A DNA stretch of 64,000 bases, from positions 3,764,721 to 3,828,720 of the forward strand of contig OZ038321.1 of the NCBI GenBank assembly GCA_964035795.1. The letters are read 5' to 3'. Both the position numbers and the translations under genes were made by a program. Of the stretch, positions 40,984 to 50,973 are shown piece by piece (within the stretch, counting starts at the first letter, position 1; every line of letters starts with the position of its first letter). The notes below the pieces were generated by a model. The model was not told the DNA's origin. It did no database searches and saw only the letters and a list, made by a program, of their open reading frames with translations. This stretch comes from Pterobdella sp. o SKG-2022 (taxonomy: Eukaryota; Annelida; Clitellata; Hirudinida; Piscicolidae).

Positions 40984-43900
40984 GGAGACAGAGGACAGTG
41001 GCAGTGACGAATGGTGCGATGACTCACAGGTCTCTCCACAAATCTGGGTCAAAGTAGGGTTGTCTTTATTCATTGGTTCTTACCGTTTAGTGCTTTTAAT
41101 TTCATCGTTATCATGTTGTATATGATTAATTTATAATCAATTTATTTGTTTTATTAGTCAACACTAGCGTAATGTTGTGAGCGGTGTTGCAAAATGAGTT
41201 ATAACATTTGTTATCACTACAATGTGTTATACTAATAGTCATTACATAATAGTTATCAAATAAGTGCTAGAAATACTTATTTAATAACTATTATGTAATG
41301 ACTACTAGTGCTAGAAATACTTATTTGATAACTATTATGTAATGACTACTAGTGCTAGAAATACTTTGAAATAATCTTATTAATTCGTTGTGAAGGATTA
41401 AAATAATGTTATAATATAATGGCTTAAAATGATAACTTAAATACATAAAGTATTAGAAAATAATAGCTTGAGAAATGAATACATAAAGTAATAGATTGAA
41501 ATAATGTTATAACACTATGGAAGTTGGAGAGTTTGAAGATGGTAGTGAGGTGGCTGCTTGCTTCAAAAAGCGTCTCATCCAAGGTGCTGAGTGTAGTGGG
41601 TTGGGGTGGGGTGTGGTGTGGTGTGGAGGGGTGTATGATGTGGTGGGTTGTATGGTGGCGTGTATTGTGGTGTAGTGGGTTGAGGTGGGGAGGGGTGTAT
41701 GGTGGTTCATTCCCGAGGAGGGTGTGGTGTGGTGTTCTGTGGTCAAAAGCTCTGTTTAATGGTGTAATTCAAAGTAATTATTTCAGTAAAGTACTGATTT
41801 TTTGTAATTTAAAATATTGTGGCTGGTTCGATGTCATAGAAACACTTTTTTTGTGCTTGGATGGAGGTACTGTGTTGTAGTGTAATAAGTTAAAAAATAT
41901 ATACTGTGCTTTGCGTGGTTTGAAATACTGCGTTGAGGTGTTTGGGAATTACTGAAGTATTAGTTATGTGGGCTGTATGGTGAAATAATAGTATGTAAAA
42001 AATTATTATTATTTTTATTATTATCATTATGTTCATAAGCATTAACTTCTTAGGGGTAATGTTTTCATGAACGAATGGCAGGTGATATCAATTCTGAGGT
42101 TGTTCTACTCAATGGTGTTGTGTGAGGGAGATTTGATGGAAGCTGGACTTATTAGGTTGGTTGTGGTTGCTTATTAAGTTAGTTCTTTGGTTTTTTAGCT
42201 GGTTGGTTATTTAGTAAGTTAGTTCGTTAGTTAGTTTTTTGGTTAATGAGTTGGTTGTTATATTGGTTAGATAGATAATTAGTTACTTGATAAGTACATT
42301 GATAAATTAACACTAGTATGCTAGTTATTTTTTAAGTGAGTGATATTTAAATTGTTCTTACTTAAAAGTCAATTCAAAAAATTTTTTGTTTTGAACTTTT
42401 TTTTTACGACTTTCATATACCCACGTTTCTTGAACATAAACCTTACTTACCAAAAATACTAAATGTTTTACAGCAAGGCTGGTATGTCTCGACTCCGACT
42501 ACAAGCAGGTCAGTTCAATCAGCTTTTATAAATCATTGATATCATCAAAAGAAATGGGTTGAACGATAATGATAATTGATGAATGATTGACAGGTAAATG
42601 CCTGTTGCTATTGGCCCAAGAGCCCTTGTATGCAGAGAAGATTAAACTTGCTCACTTCTCAACCATGGCCCTTCTCATCAATGTGACTTGTGATCTTTAT
42701 TATCATTTATATGTCATTTTATCATCATCACAACATTGCCATAGTTTTTATATTTGTATGTATTATTTTCATCTTATAATCAATTTTTAGAGCATGCCAA
42801 CGTTTTATGGTAAGGCTATACTTACCGAAAATTCTGGCTATTTTTGGTTGATAAATGTACTAAATTTTCTCATAATATCGACGTGAATGATTATTGATAT
42901 TTTTTAATTAATATTCACAACTCCAAATTAATAGCCACAATCACCCAACATAGGACCCCTGTCTGGAGGTACGCAAGCAGTTTGACTCCAAGCTGCACAA
43001 AGGCCTCATGTCTCTTCGCCTGCCCATCCAGTACATGGCCATCTTGTGCTTGGGTGCCCTGGACCCTGTGAAGAGCAGGCGAGTCTGGGTGAAGCAGCTG
43101 CTGACTGCCAATGTGAACAAGAGAAGAGAGTTCCTCAAGAACAATTCTGCTTCTGCTGCTTGTCAGTGGTGTTGTGTGAATTAATGATGTTGTTAGTGAT
43201 TCTCTGTTGTGTGGATTAGTGATGTTGTTAGTGATTCTCTGTGGTGTATGTTGTTTTAGTTGTTGTTGTGTCAGTAATACTTTTTTGTGTAGATTGTTGT
43301 AAAAGTTGTAGTTATTTAATTAAAAAGTACTGTCTTTGGTAAAGAAAAACTGGCTATAAATAGAATTTGATTATCTAATGGTATTATTGGGATAGATTAG
43401 TATGTAAATGACATTGTTAATGCACACTATTGATTGCTTCTTTGCTCTGCAGATTCTAATAATATCCATAATATTATTACTCAAACAATATTTTGATTGA
43501 CTGGTTGAGTATTATATTAGAAAATTCTATTGGACTTTTAGTAAGCACCATTAATCACCAATCTCCATTATAACCATCACAGCTAGCAACCTCTTTTCCA
43601 TCTTCCCTGACTATGTGTTACCTTACGCCATCCACCTCCTCTCTCATGACCCTGATTACTCATCCCACCAGGATGTCAATGCTCTTGAGTCCATTAAGGA
43701 GTGAGTGGTAGGAAAAGTGGTGATGGTGGTGGTAGAGGTTTAATGGTGACGGTGGTTTTGGTAAGGGAGTATGGTAGTTGAGTTGGTGCTGATGAGGATG
43801 ATTGTAGGGGAGGAAAGTAACAGGGATAGTTTGATAGTGGTAGTTTATGGGATGGTGAGAGTGATTACGTGGATTATAATGGTGCTGTTAGAGGTTGATG

Positions 43901-46900
43901 GTGTTGAGTTTAGCGATGGAAAACTCTATTCATATATGCAAACACCCAACCTTCATCTTTCTTCTACCCAATTCACAGCTGTTTAACCTTCCTGTTGGAT
44001 GCACTCATCACACGTACCAGCACAGTGCCTCTGTCCTTCTACCAGAGGATGCTGAACAACATAAAGAATACTGAAGATGCCCAGTATTCTGAAAGCACCC
44101 CACAAGCCGAGAAGGAGGAGGCCAACAAGGTTGGGTGTATGGAGTTGGCTGGTGGGTGGTGGCTGGTACGTTATATGGGAGACTGGTAGGTGTTGAATGG
44201 TTGGTTGTGTTCAGTAGAATTAATTGTTCAAAGTTAATATCTGAATCTTCATTCACAAAACATTCACATATCTTCTCATCGATGTATTTATACTAATGTC
44301 GCAGCAAACGATTTGAACTATACATTATGTAAATTCACATAGCATTCAGAATAATGCATCATTAATAATCAATAAACAAACCGGCTACACAGAAGTTGTA
44401 CGCCATATGTGACCTGGCCTCATTACTCATCTCATCGAGGAGTTCACACCAGCATAATGAAGACAACGACGATAATGACACTGGTGATTGTTACTATAAT
44501 ATGTTTTTATATGGAAATATAATGTCAATTAAGTGGTGCTAAAAAGTGTTTCACTAAGCTTTTGAATTTATAATTTGTTATATTTTTACCACTTTATTCA
44601 TAGACTATTATATAATTTCATCATATTTTATATTATCTTCTAAATTTACCATTATATCTTTCATAAATTAAATATTTCATACTTGTAAAGACATGTTCGA
44701 ATGGATCCATTCTCAATACATTTATATATATGACCATTTATATATGCACACGTTGCTCAAGTGAGTTGACCATTTGGTCGACCTGAATCGATATTTTAGT
44801 TAGGCTATTGATGAATTCACAAAGCGTTCATTCATTTTAACTTGAAGTTTATTGCTGTGTAATGACATCCCAAACCACTGGCAGGCATAGAGCCAGTGTT
44901 ACCAGCCCGCCTGTACAGGCCTCTGCATAATGTTAGTGTATTTGGGTTTTTGAATGGAGCATTTTGTGTTTTACATCAACTGTTGTAGCATCAAGCATTG
45001 TAGTATATAGACCATAATACAGCAGTATAATTTAATTAGACTTTATTTCTATCATTATAAACTGTTTTATACCAAAATAGCGTTTTATTGTGTATCAAAT
45101 AAACTATTGTGTACCTTATGATACCATTTTAATATAAGCACCATGTATGCACCATGCTATATTAGTCTTTTTATTTTGGATATTATTTTTGGCTCAAAAA
45201 ATAAGCGCTATACACCCATATATATCAATATATAACCGTTTCACGTTTGACCCCTAATAACAGGGTTATTTGAACAATGAACCATGGTGCTAATGACTTG
45301 TACTATAATATGAAACCTACACATATTGACACTTGCTTGTATAAGTATATGGAGACAAATGATGATGATACTATTATATGAATATATACATAATTAATGG
45401 TGTCCAAACCCATAAATTTGGGGCTCGAAGACTTTTAACGAAAATCATCATCATCAACTGAGGCTTGTTTAAACATCACAGAAGGGCAAAAACACCAAGA
45501 TTTACCTGCCTGCCGCCATGATCAACAACCTTAAAAAGGTGCGCATGCTCATATCTCGAAAAATAGAGGGGGTTTAGATAAATTTCAAAACACAGCTCGA
45601 AACAATTTGTGTTGGCTAGGTTTTATCAAAAATTTGAATGGAATTTTAGGTAAGTATTAGTAAAGAAAAATGAACTATAAAAAGATTTGATTGATTGATT
45701 ATAGTCGGTACCGACTATCACCATACCTTCACAGAACAAAAAGTCAACTCAACAAACTAGTTACAAACTGAAGTCAGTCAAAAAGGATGGTGATGAAGAG
45801 GAGGAGGAGGAAGAAGAAAATGCGGCTTCGTTGCCAGCTTCACCCTTGTCTTCATCACATTCCAATGGTGGGTGATACTAAAATATAACTTAATTATTCG
45901 TATATTCCACCATTAAATTTCGTTATTATATTTTATCATTATTTTTTTTATGATATATTATATTTCATTATTATATATCAACATCTATTTCGTCATATTA
46001 TTTCATCATATGTTATATTATCTTCTAAATTTACCATTATATCTTTCATAAATTAAATATTTCATACTTGCAAAGACATGTTTGAATGGATCCATAAAAA
46101 GATAATTCTCAATACATTTATATATGATTATGGTGGCGTAAACTAGAGAGAATGTTGATAATAATAATAAATAATAATAATAATAATAATAACTGGATAA
46201 TAAAAAATAATAGATACTATAATAATCAATCAATCAATCAAATCTTTTTTATAGTTCGTTTTTCTTTACCAAAGGTTGGGCTTTTTAAAAGATCTATATC
46301 AAAGTCGGCTTTTCCATTCAGAGCAATCGAGTGGATCCACACAAACCATATCTAGCTTTCTTTTTTCATTCAATATGAGCTCGTTCCAAGTGTTTTTGTG
46401 TCTACCAGGCTTCTTGCAAGTATTTAACTCCAACTTTTGCATCTGGGAGATCCAACCCACACTACGTTCTACATGTCCAAGCCATCTGATTTTGCTTGTA
46501 CGAAGAACTACCTCAACATCCCGAATGCCAAGTTTTGAAAGGAGTGAGTGAGAGCGAACGTTATCATTTTTCCGATGTTGCGCATTCAGTGAATCATGGC
46601 AAGGTCATTTCGTCTAAGGCTGTTCAATGTGGAAACTGTTATGGGCCATGTTTCAGCAGCATGTAACATAGCTCTTCTTATACAGGTTGAATAGACACGG
46701 CCTCTGGCCAATAATGATAAATGACGATTAGCAAGGAGTGGAAGAAGTTGGTGAAATTTAGCCCAGGCACACTTACAACTTGTTATTGAAGCAAGCTCAC
46801 ATCCACCGCCTGCAGATAACATATCCCCAAGATAGCAAAACTCTGGGACAACTTCCAGTTTTTCATCACCAATCATCATTTCTTTTACTAATCTCCAATC

Positions 46901-49900
46901 AACAGGCTGTGTTGTACCAGGACAATTAGCGCATCGGAAGTTAAGATTCGAAGTTAGAAGGCCTTTTATGCCACTGCATTTCTGATGAAAACCTACCCAA
47001 ACATCAAACGAGTTGCTATATTCATCACCAACTTTCATCCTACTTCTCACTTTCTTGTACATGGATTGTACAATTCTCACAAGCCATTCATCATTTTTCT
47101 AATTTTCGCATACTCCACCAAATCACTTCTCGTGGCACTCTGTCAAAGGCTTTTTCCAGATCAATGAATGCTAAGTAGAGGGGCTTACCAGCAACCAGAT
47201 GCTTTCTTGTAACTGCCGGAGGATAAATATGGCGTCAGTTGTACCCCGACCTTGTATAAAACCACATTGCATATCATTAATCACCACCCTCTGTCTGATA
47301 AAACATTCCACTACGCGTTCCAAAACCTTCATAACCTGATCAATTAACTTCAAACCCCTATAGTTAGACCTGTTTAAAACATCACCTTTACCCTTATATA
47401 CACTGACTATGTGACTTTCCTGTCACTCAGATGGTATACTGTTCTCAAAGATGATGTCTCCAATGAGACCTCGAATCATACTAGCACCACTTGGATCTGT
47501 GGCCTTGAGCATCTCAGCAACAATACCTGAAGGACTCGCTTGTTTCCCAAGGCTCATCTTATTAATGACCTTTCTAGCCATTGCTGTAGTGATAGGTTTG
47601 CTGGGACTTTCCACGGGATAGACTTCAGGCAAACCACCCGGATTCCATGAAAACTCCACATTGAGAAGGTGCATATAATGCTCTCTCCATGCTTTTTTCT
47701 TGGAATCAACATCCAGGGACATTTGGCCATTATTATTTCTCACCGGTTTATCCCCAATGACGTCCAGGTTCTCTCGCCGCATTTGCTTAGCCAGTCGATA
47801 TATCTCAACAGATCTGAGATTGATTTGTTTGGAGGCAATCTTCTCAGCATCAGTTTTGGCTATGTGCAAAGCATGGTTGGATGCACGTTTAGCAGCCTAA
47901 TAAGCATCTCTGTCTCCTCCTGCTTTCCATACTTTGAAACATTCGCTTTTGTGGACCACCACCAAGTCTACCTCTTCCAGGTATGTTTTGCAGAGACTCC
48001 ACAAACCTGTTTTGTAGCATTAATCAAATTGTTTTTCAGGTACTTCCAAAGCTCATCCAAAGTTTTACCAGTTTCATTTCCTTGGATTAATGCATTGAAA
48101 ACATTAGAAATTTCAATTTGATTTCCAAAGTCTGTTAGTTTCCAGACTTTTGTATAAGGAACAAACCTTTTGGGGTGAGCATGAGTGCAAACCTTGAAGT
48201 CACCGACAACCAGTCTATGCTGTGTTGCACACTCCTCCCCAACAATGACTTTCACATTAGAGACCATTTTTTTAAAACTTCTCTTATACAATATGTAGTC
48301 AATTTTTGTTTTACATTCTCCTGACTGGTATGTAACCAGATATTCAAATTTCTTTTTGAACCAGGAGTTACCAACAACCAGCTCATTGGCAACAACAAAT
48401 TCCAGCAGTCTTTCACCTTCATGGTTTCTTTTTCCCAAAGCCTGTCCACCATGCATATCCTCAAAAGCAGTAGAGTGTGATCCTATATGGCCATTCCATT
48501 CTCCACTTATGATTAGCTGTTCTGAAGATGAAACTCTAGCTATGGTGGATTGAAGCGAATAATAAGATTGATCTTTTACACTCTCACTAAGGTTAGATTG
48601 AGGTGCATAAACACTCACAAAAACAAACACAACTGATCCAACCACCATTCGAATGAGAATGATTCTATCTGAGACTCTAATCACTTCAAACACTTTCTCC
48701 CACCACTTCTCAGCCAGTAGAATTCCTACACCACAAGTGCCTTCATCATTCCCACAGCTAAAATACTTATATCGAGAGTCTGCCTGCAGAAAGTTTAAGG
48801 TTGGTCTTTCAACGAGTCTCTTATATACAAAACAGATCAACTCTCCTCCTTGACATGGTTTCCACCAATTCAGAAGCCTTTCCCTTCATTCATTCAAAGA
48901 TTTGACTCAAAAAGAACTTACATTTGCAATTTTTCCTAAAAGATGCCCTTCTTTTCAACCACTCTTTCAGATTTTTCTTTTTTTTTTCTGGCGGAACCTG
49001 CAATTATCTTCAAAACTTGTTGTAGTTGTTCGTATTTTTATTTGACTTATTACTATTATAAATATAACTCCTAATGTTTAAATAAAAAACTCGGCGTTTT
49101 ACTTGACGCGAGGGAGGATTAGTATTATGGGATAAGCTTAAAAAATCTCTAGAATATGTTATTTCACAAAAAAAAGTATTTTGAAATAAATATGAGTTAA
49201 TTAGATAAATACGAGTTTTAGGATACAGTTTTTAAAATATCACTAACGTATAAACTTACGATCAAAAAATAATTTCGAAAACTTGAAAAAAGTTAAGTTA
49301 AAGTTTTTATAATAAAATTCTAAAATAATTTTGATAAAAATAAAAGCAGACCGTGTCTAGAAAGCAGAAAAAATAACTTTGAAAATCAAATTTCGCAAAC
49401 AGCCGAACATGTCGGTTGCTAACCAAAAAATTCTATAATAAAAGTACTATAATAACAATAAAATAGTTATACTAATCATGAAAAACTTGGTACCGCAGAC
49501 AAGAGAAATGCAAAGATAAAAAGAGAACTGGGGACCAAGTCAGAGGATTCTGCTAGTAAGCAGGCTGATGTGTCCGATTCTTCTGCTGGTTGCAAGTCCA
49601 GTGCTAAGAGGTTGTGTATCTTTATAGCTGCTGTTGTGATTTTGGTGGTAGTAGCTATAGTGGGCGTGATGAAAATAGTAGTAGTAGTTTAGATCATTTA
49701 TAGGCACTTCAAATGCATTTCAGAATTTTTCGATTTCAAGAGGCGGATGCTTATATTGTATTTTCACCTAATGGTTTGAGTGTATCAAAAAGCTTTAAAT
49801 GATAATAAAGTTATAAACAATTAAGTTATATCAATCATAGTGTATGCATTTGTCATCAGATCGAATAACAAGGCAGGAGAGAATGATGAAGAAGAAGATG

Positions 49901-50973
49901 ATGGCTTGGTGGAGGAAGATGAGGAAGATAACAAATCACATGAAGATGATGAAGAAGAGAATGAGTCAGAGAAGAACAGGTTGAGTTGTTTTGTTAAACA
50001 ATTGTGACGAGGTTGTAGGTGTTGAAAGTTTAGTTTTTGATTAAATTGGTGCTTAAAATTATCATATCTAAATAAAAACAGAGATATCATGTTTTGTTAA
50101 TTGTTTTTTAAAATAACTACAAAAAGACGCAATATTTTGGTACTTTTTTGTTTAGCTAAAATTTTCCAAAAATTCATTTTTGTCATAATTCATTAGTTAA
50201 TCAAAACCTGTTTTTTGCGGTTTTTTTGTTGAATGTTTCAAGTTTATTTAATGTTTGACTCAGTGGCTATAGGATTGTCGAACATCCACCTCATCACTGC
50301 AGAACCAATAAATCAAAATCCAGCAAGACTGAAGAGGAAGAAAAAGATGAGGAAGAAGAGAACGAAGAGGAGGAGGGGGAAGAAAGGGATGAGCAAGATT
50401 TAGAGATCGATGAAGATGAAGAAGACGACGAAGATGAGAAATATGAAATCGTTGAAAGACCTCAAGAAAAGTTTGTTTTTATGGAAAACTTAAATTCATT
50501 ACCTAAAAAATATTTTTCTATTATAGATTAGTCAAGAAAAGCGTGGATAAAAAACAAAAAAAGAAAGAAGAGAGCAAAAGTGAGGTTAAAAAGAGCCCAA
50601 AAGGCATCCCAGTCACCAGATCAGCTAAGAAAAGAAGTTTGCCTGAAAAATCTCCACACAACCCCTCCAAAAAGTTTGTCTCAATGCCATTTTAGCCTTT
50701 TTATACTATCTTTTATATTTGACTGTTGGTTTGCAAAACCAACTGAGAGAATAAGCTAAGTTATATCTTCTTGTATTAGGGAAAAAGATTGAATGTTGGT
50801 GTCTATTTTTAGTTAGTGTTTAAATGTGAGTGACAATATAAGTATAGCCCTATTACACCAAACCTTGATGATGATATAAGCTTTCAATCCACAGAGCTAA
50901 AATATCTGTTTCGAAAACTTCCAAAGCTACAAAGGAAAGCGAGAAGAAACAACAAACAAGAAAAACTAAGTGA
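26303..50973 (+). CDS. PDS5: PDS5 cohesin-associated regulator, complete 41-exon gene
   Basis: PDS5 is a nuclear HEAT-repeat protein that binds cohesin and recruits WAPL, sororin and acetyltransferase. Coding exons: 26303-26407, 26477-26581, 26704-26793, 27181-27267, 27460-27557, 28468-28594, 28740-28820, 28992-29141, 29888-30003, 31028-31137, 31287-31355, 31767-31843, 32102-32170, 32975-33045, 33910-34023, 34352-34473, 34693-34766, 35303-35368, 35733-35942, 36217-36307, 36814-36871, 37013-37084, 37868-37922, 38332-38465, 39037-39148, 40985-41053, 41524-41583, 42082-42155, 42474-42508, 42594-42682, 42954-43161, 43583-43700, 43979-44129, 44393-44483, 45482-45538, 45735-45867, 49499-49610, 49860-49979, 50303-50470, 50527-50673, 50895-50973. 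About 1390 residues, like animal PDS5. Diagnostic segments: [13 protein letters not shown] then [22 protein letters not shown]. All junctions but 34/35 are in phase. The tail is acidic, then Lys-rich (VTRSAKKRS). Confidence 0.95.
27795..27885 (-). repeat. Dispersed ~80-bp repeat, copy 1
   Basis: Minus-strand reading: GCTAATGTTTTATGATAAG, an inverted CTTATC, AAAATTATAGCTATTTTTT and AAATGTACTAA. It shares the order and most bases with copies at 42.8, 62.0 and 63.4 kb. It lies in PDS5 intron 5. Confidence 0.7.
28080..28140 (-). mobile_element. SINE-like 3' end with AACCCATG palindrome, copy 1
   Basis: On the minus strand it reads AACCCATGTTCGCATG, then AAAACGATGATGATGATTG. This matches the better copy at 32.5 kb. 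The 5' body may extend to about 27890. Confidence 0.55.
30640..30815 (+). mobile_element. LINE 3'-end relic in PDS5 intron 9
   Basis: A broken frame reads [20 protein letters not shown], then VREVKDLE after a stop, typical of the RT C-terminus of CR1/Jockey-like LINEs. It ends in (ATT)n at about 30815. It is one of the few intragenic LINE pieces in sense orientation and only about 170 bases remain. Confidence 0.7.
32207..32355. mobile_element. Palindromic MITE copy in PDS5 intron 13
   Basis: The left arm (aacaaacacaaagtatttatt ... gaagcttttcataag) and the right arm (gcaaaaagcttcgtgtc ... gaataaatattttgtt) are imperfect reverse complements around a centre of about 30 bases. No coding capacity; it belongs to the family at 36.4 and 63.6 kb. 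Confidence 0.7.
32480..32560 (+). mobile_element. SINE-like 3' end with CCATGCTAGCATGG palindrome, copy 2
   Basis: It contains TGTCCAACCCATGCTAGCATG, a 14-base perfect palindrome, followed by AAAACGATAATGATGATGAT. This conserved 3' end plus (GATGAT)n tail is typical of SINEs mobilised by RTE-type LINEs (general knowledge; I have not matched it to a named family). Confidence 0.65.
34024..34097 (+). repeat. (TG)n directly at the exon 15 donor of PDS5
   Basis: Intron 15 begins gtgtgtttgtgtg and continues as TG units for about 70 bases, so the 5' splice site is itself the start of the microsatellite. Confidence 0.95.
34880..35000 (+). repeat. (GAT)n-rich low-complexity tract in PDS5 intron 17
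   Basis: Imperfect GATGAT/GATAAT units. Asp- and Met-rich frames here are repeat translations. Confidence 0.8.
35545..35710 (+). mobile_element. tRNA-derived SINE, near full length, PDS5 intron 18
   Basis: Box A-like TATAGCTCAATGGTTGAGCA, then ACTAATTATC, a degraded box B region, the shared body CACAGTGTGTTTTCGCTACATT, and a 3' end AAAAGTGCTTTATAAATAC with an (ATG)n-like tail. It is sense to PDS5. The sequence between tail and body (TGTAGCAAGTGCTTTGAGC) is not seen in the other copies, which end earlier. Confidence 0.8.
36418..36500. mobile_element. Half copy of the palindromic MITE, PDS5 intron 20
   Basis: It carries gtcaacaaacacaaagtattt, cacgaagcttttcataaga and tagcttacattatcaagtg, one arm plus the centre of the family. 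Confidence 0.65.
37091..37260 (+). repeat. ~30-bp degenerate minisatellite in PDS5 intron 22
   Basis: About six units of the form tatatgatgtgttcagtgctg start just after the exon 22 donor; the first two are nearly identical and later ones diverge. Confidence 0.8.
37290..37790 (-). mobile_element. LINE 3' fragment in PDS5 intron 22
   Basis: Minus-strand frames read [20 protein letters not shown], then [15 protein letters not shown], and in another frame [16 protein letters not shown] and [19 protein letters not shown]. This is the usual RT C-terminal end of RTE/CR1-like LINEs. One frameshift and stops make it inactive. It is antisense to PDS5. Confidence 0.8.
37985..38055 (+). repeat. ~32-bp tandem duplication after PDS5 exon 23
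   Basis: The unit gggtgttgtgtgttgatggtt occurs twice, followed by a partial third. The tract is G/T-rich and intronic. Confidence 0.75.
38301..38322 (+). repeat. (CA)n just before the exon 24 acceptor of PDS5
   Basis: A short CA run ends about 10 bases before the acceptor at 38331, in place of a normal pyrimidine tract. Confidence 0.9.
39260..39287 (+). repeat. (CA)14 on the 3' side of the zinc-finger LINE
   Basis: The CA run directly abuts the 3' end of the minus-strand LINE at 39289. Confidence 0.95.
39289..40906 (-). mobile_element. LINE RT with C-terminal C2H2 zinc finger, PDS5 intron 25
   Basis: The minus-strand frame starts at the CA repeat with [20 protein letters not shown] (RT motif 1) and [16 protein letters not shown]. 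There is a frameshift near FIDLQ/AYDTV, then a 359-codon frame at 40658-39579 with [15 protein letters not shown] and [11 protein letters not shown]. The catalytic box reads YAVDI (40359-40373) instead of YADDI, so the first catalytic Asp is replaced by Val. After a second frameshift come two Cys/His motifs: [19 protein letters not shown], then a further His, and [15 protein letters not shown]. It is 5'-truncated, catalytically dead, antisense to PDS5 and flanked by (CA)n on both sides. Confidence 0.9.
40907..40982 (+). repeat. (CA)37 forming the acceptor region of PDS5 exon 26
   Basis: The CA run extends from the truncated 5' end of the LINE to the acceptor itself (cacacaag, exon starts at 40985). 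No conventional pyrimidine tract lies between the LINE and the exon. Confidence 0.95.
41231..41366. repeat. Inverted and direct repeat cluster, PDS5 intron 27 upstream region
   Basis: The block atacttatttgataactatt, with atgtaatgactactagtgc, occurs twice in direct orientation (the copies differ at one base). A third, inverted copy precedes them (agtcattacataatagttat). The whole can fold as a hairpin. It lies in the intron between exons 26 and 27. Confidence 0.9.
41584..41740 (+). repeat. G/T-rich tract after the exon 27 donor
   Basis: Imperfect repeats of ggtgtggtgt, gggttggggtgggg and ggaggggtgtatg begin at the donor. Several runs of four G give G-quadruplex potential on the sense strand. 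Confidence 0.75.
42785..42870 (+). repeat. Dispersed ~80-bp repeat, copy 2
   Basis: Reads cgttttatggtaaggctatac, ttaccgaaaattctggcta and ataaatgtactaaattttct; same order as copies at 27.8 and 63.4 kb. PDS5 intron 30. Confidence 0.65.
43165..43245 (+). repeat. ~36-bp tandem duplication after PDS5 exon 31
   Basis: ttgttagtgattctctgt occurs twice with the intervening gtggattagtgatg; it starts right after the donor. Confidence 0.8.
43330..43376 (+). mobile_element. LINE 3'-tail remnant
   Basis: tttggtaaagaaaaactggc and ctataaatagaatttgat match the 3' UTR of the LINE at 46.2-48.9 kb. Confidence 0.55.
44628..44745. repeat. Duplicated ~100-bp block, copy 1 (PDS5 intron 34)
   Basis: The stretch from ttatattatcttctaaattt through gaatggatccatt and ctcaatacatttatat is nearly identical to 46013-46128, apart from a short insertion there (aaaaagataatt) and single-base changes. 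Confidence 0.9.
44860..44945. other. GC-richer intronic patch with two palindromes
   Basis: CACTGGC...GCCAGTG has seven-base arms, and GCCTGTACAGGC is a perfect 12-base palindrome 19 bases further on. It is unusual in this AT-rich intron, and I cannot assign it; a transposon end is possible. Confidence 0.4.
45404..45462 (+). mobile_element. SINE-like 3' end, diverged copy 3
   Basis: tggtgtccaaacccat, then a short insert and ttttaacgaaaatcatcatcatc, resembling the 3' end at 32.5 kb. It is about 20 bases from the exon 35 acceptor. Confidence 0.4.
45655..45706 (+). mobile_element. LINE 3'-tail remnant with (GATT)n
   Basis: taaagaaaaatgaactataaa followed by agatttgattgattgatt matches the 3' end of the LINE at 46.2 kb on the opposite strand. 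Confidence 0.6.
46013..46128. repeat. Duplicated ~100-bp block, copy 2 (PDS5 intron 36)
   Basis: See copy 1 at 44628; the two copies lie about 1.38 kb apart with exons 35 and 36 between them. Confidence 0.9.
46196..48885 (-). mobile_element. RTE/CR1-like LINE with endonuclease, PDS5 intron 36
   Basis: From high to low coordinates: MSRRRVDLF, then an APE endonuclease frame (48840-47968) with [25 protein letters not shown] and [10 protein letters not shown]. The linker and RT start follow (47869-47423, [17 protein letters not shown]), then [20 protein letters not shown] (about 47300). A last frame (47080-46586) goes from [10 protein letters not shown] and DVWVGFHQ straight to KCSGIKGLL and [12 protein letters not shown], so the palm with YADD is missing. 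C-terminal [16 protein letters not shown] lies near 46400, and the 3' UTR ends in (GATT)n. Typical copies have GDWNGH where this one has GEWNGH. Several frameshifts; inactive; antisense to PDS5. Confidence 0.9.
50112..50215. repeat. Possible relative of the 56.5 kb foldback element
   Basis: ttcatttttgtcataattcattagttaa shares its centre with the foldback element at 56527-56713, but long arms are not preserved. PDS5 intron 38. Confidence 0.4.

Larger units (their letters stand above)
45735..50973 (+). other. PDS5: PDS5 acidic and basic C-terminal tail exons
   Basis: Exons 36-41 encode a disordered tail. Exons 38 and 39 are runs of Glu/Asp. Exons 40 and 41 are Lys/Ser-rich ([14 protein letters not shown], then [14 protein letters not shown] and stop). 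Exons 37-40 all end at phase 2 and exons 38-41 all begin with one completing base, so 38, 39 and 40 are symmetric and can be skipped without a frame change. Confidence 0.85.

Noticed and set aside
40643..41125. Poly(Cys-Val) and poly(Thr-His) frames
   Set aside because: Translation of (CA)n/(TG)n; only the RT part of the minus-strand frame is real, and it belongs to the LINE.
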